Shown here piece by piece: positions 57,022 through 64,000 of a stretch of DNA of 64,000 bases. Location of the stretch: the NCBI RefSeq assembly GCF_042453785.1, contig NC_091663.1:33840001-33904000 (forward strand), read 5' to 3'. Every line of letters begins with the position of its first letter. The first letter of the stretch is position 1. The notes beneath the pieces were generated by a model, which was not told the DNA's origin, ran no database searches, and saw only the letters and a list, made by a program, of their open reading frames with translations. This stretch comes from Malus domestica. Its lineage: Eukaryota > Streptophyta > Magnoliopsida > Rosales > Rosaceae. A program made the position numbers and the translations under genes.

Positions 57022-57026
57022 ACATA

Positions 57027-58007
57027 CAAAAGTCAACTCACTCCAATAGTTTGCCCTCTTCTAAGCATGTATTCGTGCTCTCTTCACTGCTAAATATGAA
57101 ATCTAAGTTGTGCTATAGTTTGAATTGCTATCCTTTGTTCGTGTAGGAAACTAACATGCCTATGCACTACAATGTCATGTATGATGAAAACAAATTCACC
57201 CTTAATTGCTTGCCGACTTTCTAATCGTATGTCATATAATTTTTTAGTTATAAGGGAACCACCCTTATTCTTATCATAAGGCCTTATATCATGATGGGGT
57301 CGGATTCTCGATTCAGCACTAACAGTGGGACCCTCTTAATATCTTCAAAGATGTGTATTTTAAGCGAACAGAGCTTCTATATGTGGAAACAAAGTTAAAG
57401 CTAGAAGGTTAGTTGATCATGTGGGCCCGAATGCATGCATAGGTAGGAAAACAACCCATAAAGGTATAATTAAAGCATGCAATCGATTCAACAAGGAGAA
57501 AATATGTATGGAAGGGTTATCCATGATTGCTTGCATAGGCACAAATGCATCTATGATCAACTATAGGGTGGAGGCAAATCATGTAGACAAGTGTCCGAAA
57601 ACATATGGATGTTGAGAACGAATTGTCAGTCATCGTGGTGTTGCACACTTGGATTTAGCCATAGGAACTGGACAACGCTTTGCAATTCATCAGTTGGCTC
57701 GTAGCTTATCGCATGACAAAGATAATATCTATTATCATAATTATCTTAGTATGTCATAGATAGTAGGGTTGTACAATAAACCAGTTGAAGAAAAGAAAGC
57801 CGAAGAAAGTGTACTCAAGGTGCTGTTCATGGCGGCTTTAAGAGATCCGAGTACAGGTCCCCTTTTAAGGCCCATATGATTACTAAGGAAGGGCTAGTAA
57901 GAAGAGTCATATGCACCTTTACTGAAGCTTGCATCAGAATTGAGCACATTGCTACACAGATGCTTTATGACAAGATCCGTGTGTTCTTTTTCTATCCACG
58001 GATATTC
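57027..58007 (+). pseudogene. left palindrome arm, inner part: Argonaute tail and degenerate copy of the 239-aa ORF
   Basis: Resumes the arm cut at 48257. 'NMPMHYNVMYDENKFTLNC' (57150-57215) matches the Argonaute PIWI stretch around H-Y-x-V-x-x-D-E-N. From about 57340 on, the sequence is the inverse copy of 58066-58740. 'GPNACIGRKTTHKGIIKACN' is readable at 57424-57483, but stops occur at 57613-57615 and later. By eye about 12 differences separate the arms over 200 bp (57430-57630). Confidence 0.85.
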
Positions 58008-58065
58008 ATCAAATTACTAAGTAGAAGATGATGTATTTCCAATGCTGCTCAAATAAAAGACTCTG
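58008..58065. other. spacer at the centre of the large palindrome
   Basis: About 58 bp separate 'ttctatccacgga' of the left arm from 'tctgtggatagaaaaag' of the right arm. It would be the loop of a hairpin. Confidence 0.75.
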
Positions 58066-58728
58066 TGGATAGAAAAAGAACACACGATTCTTGTTATAAA
58101 GCATCTGTGTAGCAATGTGCTCAAATCTGATGCAAGCTTCAATAAAGGTGCATATGACTCTTCTTACTAGCCCTTCCTTAGTAATCATATGGGCCTCAAA
58201 AGGGGGACCTGTACTTAGATCTCTTAAAGCCACCATGAAAAGCGCCTCGAGTACACTTTCTTTGACTGTCTTTTCTTCAATTGGTTTCTTGTACGACCCC
58301 TCTGACATACTGAGATAATTATGATAATAGATATTATCTTTGTCATGCGATAAGCTATGAACCAACTGATGAATTGCAAAGCATTGTCCAATTCCTATGG
58401 CATATATGCCTAAATCCAAGTGTGCAACACCACGATTACTGACAATTCGTTCACAACATCCATATGTTTTTGGACACTTGTCTACATGATTTGACTGCAC
58501 CCTATAGTTGATCATAGATGCGTTTGTGCATGTGCAAGCAATCATGGAGAAGCCTTCCATACATATTTTCTCCTTTTTGAATCGATTGCACGCTTTAATT
58601 ATACCCTTATGGGTTGTTTTCCTACCTATGCATGCATTCGGGCCCGCATGATCAACTAACCTTCTAGCTTCAACTTTGTTCCCACATATAGAAGCTCTGT
58701 CGCCCAAATGTTCGCTCAAAATACACAT
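58009..58728 (-). CDS. unrecognised 239-aa protein in the right palindrome arm
   Basis: An uninterrupted frame, 'MCILSEHLGDRASICGNKVE' to '...FYLVI'. It contains 'ACIGRKTTHKGIIKACNRFK', 'GVAHLDLGIYAIGIGQCFAI' and 'TVKESVLEALFMVALRDLS'. The other arm has the same ORF with several stops, so this copy has stayed open. The spacing of 'IGIGQCFAI' and 'TVKESVLEAL' vaguely recalls proteasome-type Ntn hydrolases, but I cannot support that without a profile search. The last 19 residues or so come from the palindrome spacer. It lies just downstream of the Argonaute PIWI remnant in the same orientation. It may be part of a captured gene, or a chance frame in a decayed one. Confidence 0.5.
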   Translation of the reverse strand: MCILSEHLGDRASICGNKVEARRLVDHAGPNACIGRKTTHKGIIKACNRFKKEKICMEGFSMIACTCTNASMINYRVQSNHVDKCPKTYGCCERIVSNRGVAHLDLGIYAIGIGQCFAIHQLVHSLSHDKDNIYYHNYLSMSEGSYKKPIEEKTVKESVLEALFMVALRDLSTGPPFEAHMITKEGLVRRVICTFIEACIRFEHIATQMLYNKNRVFFFYPQSLLFEQHWKYIIFYLVI

Positions 58729-60156
58729 CTTTGAAGATATTAAGAGGTCCCACTATTAGTGCTGAATTGAGAATCCACCCCCATCATGATATAATTAGGC
58801 ATTATGATAAGAATAAGGGTAGTTCCCTTATAACTGAAAAATTATATGACATACAATTAGAAAGTCGGCAAGCAATCAGGGTAGAATTTGTTTTCATCAT
58901 ACATGACATTGTAGTGCGCAGGCATGTTAGTTTCGTACACGAACAAAGGATAGCAATTCAAACTATAGCACAACTTAGATTTCATATTTAGCAGTGAAGA
59001 AAGCACAAATACATGCTTAGAAGATGGCAAACTATTGAAGTGAGTTGACTTTTGTGTGTAATTAGGGGGGTTTGTTACCCGTTTGAGTCCGTAGAATTAT
59101 GGTAAATATTATTGCATATTCGTACCTTGTAAATCAAGTATATAGTATATATTTGCCTTCCTTATGAGAAAAATAATATCAAGAATTGAAAGCCCTAAAT
59201 CAGCACAAACTACCGCAAAAATGAAATTGGCATGTATAAATGAACAACACAAATAATACCTGAATGCTAGCATGGTTGTTGAGATAAAAGTTGAACTCCC
59301 TCGGATGACAAAACTGGGTGTCAGCAATAGTGCCTATACAAGGTAAACATAGTTAAAGAGCAAAATGGAAAAAGATCAAATTTACAATAACTCGATGCGC
59401 AAAATGGAAAAACATCAAATTTACTATTATCTCAATGCATCTAAAATTTGTAACTGGTTGAAAATTGCCACTCTTACCAGTCTGTGCCACAAAAAAAGTA
59501 AGAGGTGGCAGATATCCCTCCTACAACGATTGACAAGCCTGTAAAGTAGTAACGAATGTATTAAAAAATTTGCTTCTCCTAAAAAAATAATTCTAGCATT
59601 CTAACAGTTAGCGTACCTTTCTTATATCATCCATTTCATACAGCAGAACTTGACAAAATTGGTCTTCACTAACTCCGTCTCTGTCAAGCAAACATCAAAA
59701 CAAATGTTAGCAGAGTGCTGTGTCATTTTGCTTGACCACAGAAAAAACAATTCTTACATGTAGAAGATAATTCTCTCTGGTTTACAGCCAGTTTCTTGTC
59801 GAAATGCTCCCTACCATAATCAAAATAATCATGATAAGAAAATGAACTCACAACTATCTTGAAGGAAAAAAAAATAGAAACAATTGTTGGCCCAATTACC
59901 TGATCATTCATCCTCCAACAAGACCATTGTTAGGGTACTGGCTTACACTATAAAGATCTATGATTATCTGTGACCAATCTATTGATGCCACCAGCTGTTG
60001 GAATAAATTAACATGTTAACACGTTGTGAATTTTAATTAAAAACAATTTAAAATAGACGACTGAACTTACAGCTGCAATTGACAGACTGCTGTCCTTCCC
60101 AGGTTGAGGATGGGTAACATCTGCAGCAAAGATGATTGTGGAGATGTCACTAACTA
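58066..60156. repeat. right arm of the large palindrome (inverse of 47196-48257 plus 57027-58007)
   Basis: Every landmark of the left arm recurs inverted: the 239-aa ORF (58066-58740), 'YDENKFT'-type Argonaute tail (about 58880), 'DGVSEDQF' (59650-59690), 'REHFDKKLAVNQRELS' (59760-59815) and '[20 protein letters not shown]' (60060-60140). The right arm lacks the LTR element: 'cccccctaattacacac' near 59065 (inverse strand) is the empty site. The outer end is near 60156, where the Argonaute gene continues but the left arm stops. Confidence 0.9.
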
Positions 60157-62694
60157 GAGGAATCCTTCTTCGAATGGCAACAGTGTTCCTTCCACCAAAC
60201 TACAACAGTTTCAAATGTTGTGTCAACATTTCAATGCTCATGGAAGATAATAAGTAATGTGAAGGACAAATGGACAATACATAAAAAACGAACCTTCACA
60301 TTTATCTCGAGCGACAAATTTTCTAAATATTGTTTGCTGAGCCTCGATGCTGCTATAGGCTGACAGCACTGAGATACGACTCCTAACTCACCTTCCCGGA
60401 ATCGTTTTATCATCTTTTCTGCAAGGAATCAATATGACAGATTTTAAGCTTGAATATCTTGAAAATTTGCAATACAAGACACTTTTTGTTCATAGATTTA
60501 CTGCTCACCATATGATCCAGTGACATCAGGCAAAATGATAATTAACAACTGAAGATGCCTTCCCTTCTGTCCAACTTCTTCAAGTTGCTTGCTAGACATC
60601 TTATGGATATCTCCGAGCACCCTCTCTATTTTCCCAGGATGAGCTGATTGATGCGGAAGTAAAGGTTGCGGATGGAAATGCTAGGAAGAAAACAATTTGG
60701 TTATGAAATTAACAAAAAACAATTCAAGGCAGAAAGAGGAGGAAGTTTAGGATTACATTCATACCACTCCCTTGCTGTTGCACGGACTGACCAAATCCTC
60801 ACAGAATCGGAAGTTAAAACTTTGGTCCAATAGGGAAAAATCAACATATGCCCAGAAATCCACTCAAACACCGTTAAACGTTTTCTACAGAACCGGCATA
60901 TATTAAAACTAATCAGAAATCAAAGTTCCAATATGAAAAAAATTTCAATTTTCATGCTGCACCACATATCACAAAAGCAGCAAAAGACAGTATCTTATAA
61001 TGTTTACAAATCCATTATTCATATGTACAAGTGAAGGTGCTGTCTGCAAAGCCACTTAAATTGCAAAAACTTTGTTAAACTACCCTCAAACCCCTTCAGT
61101 TGCATAAATCATGGGTAACTGCCCTCAAAACGCATTAAAGATTCCACACGTATGAACTGGAGTTCAACATACACACAGATCCGTCAAAACACATTAAAAA
61201 CCAATACCACACTTTGTTGATCATGTTCCATTGCCCCATTCGTGGTTTTTCAGAGTTCTCACAACCAGCGTGGTATTTCAGCCGTTGTCATCAATTCAAA
61301 CACCAGCAAAGGAAAAAAGATGAGTAAAAAAACACTTGCACTATTCAAACAAAATTGGAAACAAATAATTACCAAAGGCGGCCACAGAACACGAGCATTG
61401 TCATATCTTCTCTTATAGTCATTCCAAATTCCCGTTGGATAAGCTCATCTTTATTGTGACCATTGTGTTTAACCATCTGTACAGGTACCTCCATTGGCAA
61501 ATAAGCAGGTTTTGAATCCCTCCCAGATAGAAGCGCAGGCATTGCCACATCCCTTAGCCCAATATTGTACCTCTCATGAGTGAACCTAAAATGCAGAGAT
61601 GGATAATAAGTTATGAATCAACAAGGGAGAGAATTTTCCATGTTCTGTTACCATGGAATACAATCATAACTCAATTTGATTTTTTTTTCTTTTCCAGCAA
61701 ATCAAGTACCACAACAATCCATATACATACAAACAATACATTAGCATAAACGTAAAGATTACAAGACTCACTTCAACTTGCTCTGTGGTTCAACTGACAC
61801 CCCAGTGATTTCATAACCGGTATGCTCTTCATAAGAAAGTGGTACCTCGACCCCCTTTAAGGGCTTTTTCTCCTGTAAGTAACAGAATTTTAATCAGCTT
61901 TGCTTAAATAAAATATTTTTAAGTAACTATTTGTGGACAAACATAAGTAAATACACAGAACTCTGAATATATTAGTCAATTAAAAAAAAAAGCAAATGAT
62001 TACATGCTAAAACTAAATGCATCTTCAAAACCCAGTGAACATAAATACTAGCAAGCAAATCTGCATAAACATAACCTATAACTTGTATAAATAGCTTGAA
62101 CTTTGTTGTTGAGACAAGTAGAAATTAAGTACAAACTATCAACTCAACAGAATCACATTGTATTTTGATTATATAGCTTTACTTTTAGATAAGTTAACTA
62201 TCAAAACTGCATTCCACAAATTGAAAAGAAAATGGCGAATACCTTCAAACGATCACGATCAGGCAAAAGGCCTTGACAATTGTCTGTCGCTCAAAAGTTT
62301 TTTGACAAACTCAGTTACCATAATAGGCTCATAAATTGCTCTGGCCGATACATCTGCAAATATACGAATAGAAAGAGTTAGGTCACAACACTTTTGTTAC
62401 TTAACTTTGTATGGTTACTAAAACAGGGAAAATTATACTTATATTGAGCGAAAGCCCAAACTGACTCTGGGAAAACCCTCTCCAGTATTCCTGACCTTCA
62501 CCAAGATCACCACCTTTCTGCCCAAGCTCAGTGGCGAAGGACGAGTACCTGTGATAGAAATGACAACGCTCAAACTGTCACTATTAAGGAAACCACACGT
62601 AAAAGGCCAAAGTAAAACCTATGTTTTTCTAACAAACGAAGACTTTACTTTTCTGGAGGTGCGGCCTTCAGAGCAACATCCAGCACTTGAGTTT

Positions 62695-63022
62695 CCTCCC
62701 TTTTGTTCTTTCTGCAGTGTTCATTTCGTTCTTATTTTTCTGTGTTTATATGTTCATCTGCATTCCCTTTCCAAATTTAAATTAAAATTTTGTATTTTAT
62801 TGTCTGAATTTTGCTTTTGCCTTTTCTTTTTAGTTTTTATTCTTCGGTTTTTGGAAACTGTAGTCGCTAATGGCGTTTTGGGACCCAAAAATCATTTGAG
62901 GTTCTCAAAACCCCTTTCTGATTCCCAAAACCCATTTCTCTACCGTTTTTGTAAATCTGAACCAGGAATATGTTCATCTAAAAGGTGTTGAGGTTGGGAA
63001 AAAACTTTTGATGTTTCTCAGA
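62695..63022. repeat. inverted repeat 2, left arm (intron after Argonaute exon 2)
   Basis: 328 bp from 'cctcccttttgttctttctg' to 'ttgatgtttctcagaa'. It is the inverse of 63405-63791, with high identity apart from two insertions in the other arm. Confidence 0.9.
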
Positions 63023-63029
63023 AGCTGGG

Positions 63030-63158
63030 ATTCTTAGAAATAATTTTCATGCCATCATAAGCTGGGATTCTGTTGCCTAGGCGAGACTCCTGGTAAAGTT
63101 TTGGGAGCTGATTAATGACATCCCTGTGCATCTTTTCCGATGCAACTTCAGGGGTAAT
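63030..63158 (-). other. Argonaute exon 2, located between the arms of inverted repeat 2
   Basis: The exon opens after an AG with 'ITPEVASEKMHRDVINQLPK' and continues 'LYQESRLGNRIPAYDG', which is standard Argonaute N-domain sequence. It then runs into 'aagaatcccagctt', a repeat of 'cagaatcccagctt' 30 bp earlier, and a stop. No clear donor is seen. The adjoining arm starts 8 bp further on. Confidence 0.7.
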
Positions 63159-63404
63159 CTACAGCCACCAAGTGAAATTGTAAAACACCACACAACAGAT
63201 AACGAAAAAAACAAGAACAATACCAACGGTTTACCAAGAAAACAGAGATTCAGAAAATGCCGAAAGAAAGACGTTCTTCCCAGGAAACATTTCTGTGTCA
63301 AAAGTACTGAATATATATATGTAGCAAAAGAAAACCAAGACCTATTTCACCGAAACTTTCATCAATAGGTTTCTGCTTGGTACTCAGAAACGTGTTTTAA
63401 CGTG

Positions 63405-63791
63405 TTCTGAGAAACATCAAAAGTTTTTTCCCAACCCCAACACCTTTTAGATGAACATATTCCTGGTTCAGATTTACAAAAACGGTAAAGAAATGGGTTT
63501 TGGGAAACATCAATTAATAGTTGATTGCTCTTCATCATCGTTTGGAATCAGAAAGGGGTTTTGAGAACCTTAAATGATTTTTGGGTCCCAAAACGCCATC
63601 AGCGACTACAGTTTCCAAAAACCGAAGAATAAAAACTAAAAAGAAAAGGCAAAAGCAAAATTCAGAAAATAAAATACAAATTTTTAATTTAAATTTGGAA
63701 ATGGAAACCTGAAGAGTACGAATGCAGATGAACATATAAACACAGAAAAATAACAACGAAAGGGAACACTACAGAAAGAACGAAAGGGAGG
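63405..63791. repeat. inverted repeat 2, right arm (start of Argonaute intron 1)
   Basis: 387 bp, inverse of 62695-63022. It carries about 15 bp extra near 63705 and about 40 bp extra near 63505-63545. It begins within a few bases of the intron 1 donor (GAT|GTAAGC, 63797/63796). Confidence 0.9.
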
Positions 63792-64000
63792 CTTACATCG
63801 TACTGGTAACGGAGACCTCTCGCCGCAACCCCCATCCGGATCCTCGTATCAGGCCGTTCCGAAACCAGCCCTCAGAGCATACCGAATGACCTCCGACGAT
63901 GACGGTGGCGGAGCTGTCCACGTCAGTTTCTGCTCCATCCCAGTGGAGACTCAGCAGGCGGAGGCGCCGAGCTGGAGGCCGCCTGAGCTAGCGCTGGTCC

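Larger units (their letters stand above)
48253..57026 (-). mobile_element. large non-autonomous LTR retrotransposon (LARD-like, gag without pol), 8.76 kb
   Basis: LTRs 48258-48769 (512 bp) and 56518-57021 (504 bp) differ by one 8-bp indel and one substitution that I can see. The target duplication is ACATA (48253-48257 and 57022-57026). The primer-binding site TGGCGCCGTCTGTGGGAA abuts the right LTR and a purine tract (ttaggggagcac on the minus strand) the left, so transcription runs on the minus strand. It has gypsy-type gag remnants but no protease, RT or integrase. It also holds plus-strand ORFs and tandem arrays. It must depend on enzymes from another element. It split the left arm of the Argonaute palindrome very recently. 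Confidence 0.93.
58750..64000 (-). pseudogene. AGO5: AGO5-like Argonaute gene, probably a pseudogene, runs off the window
   Basis: Argonautes load small RNAs; this one is AGO1/5/10-clade, closest in memory to AGO5. Minus-strand exons: N domain (63797 to beyond 64000, 'SSSEVIRYALRAGFGTA'; 63158-63030, 'ITPEVASEKMHRDVINQLPK'; 62690-62649, 'VLDVALKAAPPEK'), then linker 1 (62548-62440, 'GQKGGDLGEGQEYWRGFSQS'). PAZ parts follow at 62353-62235, 61873-61770 and 61590-61380 ('YNIGLRDVAMPALLSG'). MID lies at 60830-60295 ('HLQLLIIILPDVTGSYG', 'GELGVVSQCCQPIAASRLSK') and PIWI at 60205-58870. Stops or frame breaks occur in the first exon, in the 62300 region and after 'REHF'. About 55 residues are missing between exons 2 and 3, and the final catalytic His region is not found. 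A role as a functional slicer is unlikely. Confidence 0.85.

Noticed and set aside
62551..62991. 146-aa and related Phe-rich ORFs (also 63535-63756)
   Set aside because: They read the arms of inverted repeat 2, which are intron-type sequence around the Argonaute exon.
1..64000. tRNA, rRNA or organelle-derived segments
   Set aside because: Looked for tRNA-like boxes and rRNA blocks; only the two SINEs have tRNA-like boxes and nothing else is convincing.

Overview
The window is nuclear DNA from a flowering plant. It has spliced genes with GT-AG introns, plant-specific families (F-box/FBD/LRR, ribosomal-L18ae-like, SMP/C2 synaptotagmin-like) and nested LTR retrotransposons, MITEs, LINE tails and tRNA-derived SINEs. 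The MITE and SINE families and the large non-autonomous LTR element look like those of apple and pear (Rosaceae, Maleae). That placement is from memory and is an inference.

1-23.3 kb: a decayed tandem cluster of five F-box/LRR/FBD units, all on the minus strand. Each keeps a similar leader exon with the same splice donor. Only one unit (4036-5866) reads as an intact 429-aa three-exon gene. One unit is truncated. The others are broken by solo LTRs (1059-1630; 9134-9683) and by full-length Ty1/copia elements (9813-14968, nearly identical LTRs; 17514-22843, older and itself split by a solo LTR at 19283-19671). A 910-bp hAT-type element, a SINE and a LINE tail fill the gaps.

23.3-40 kb: the gene-rich part. 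A complete four-exon ribosomal-L18ae-like membrane protein gene (24563-26634, minus) carries an RTE LINE tail in an intron. A complete 13-exon SMP/C2 protein gene of the NTMC2T6 type (32960-38006, plus, 763 aa) follows. Between them lie MITEs, a fragment of a cyclic-nucleotide-gated channel gene and an ankyrin-repeat fragment.

40-47 kb: degraded retrotransposon DNA. An LTR-like block of about 2.9 kb is split by a 1,024-bp Mutator-type element with about 200-bp terminal inverted repeats. Next to it is a copia pol remnant that has been invaded by a SINE.

47-64 kb: the most unusual part. An AGO5-like Argonaute gene or pseudogene runs on the minus strand from the window edge to about 58.8 kb. 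Its PIWI end, plus an adjoining unrecognised 239-aa ORF, is duplicated as a head-to-head palindrome (arms about 2 kb, spacer under 70 bp, centre near 58.03 kb). The left arm was later split by an 8.76-kb non-autonomous LTR element (48258-57021) that holds broken gag, no pol, forward-strand ORFs and several tandem arrays. A second inverted repeat (arms 62695-63022 and 63405-63791) closely flanks exon 2 of the same Argonaute gene. Any transcript through either structure could fold into long Argonaute-sequence hairpins.
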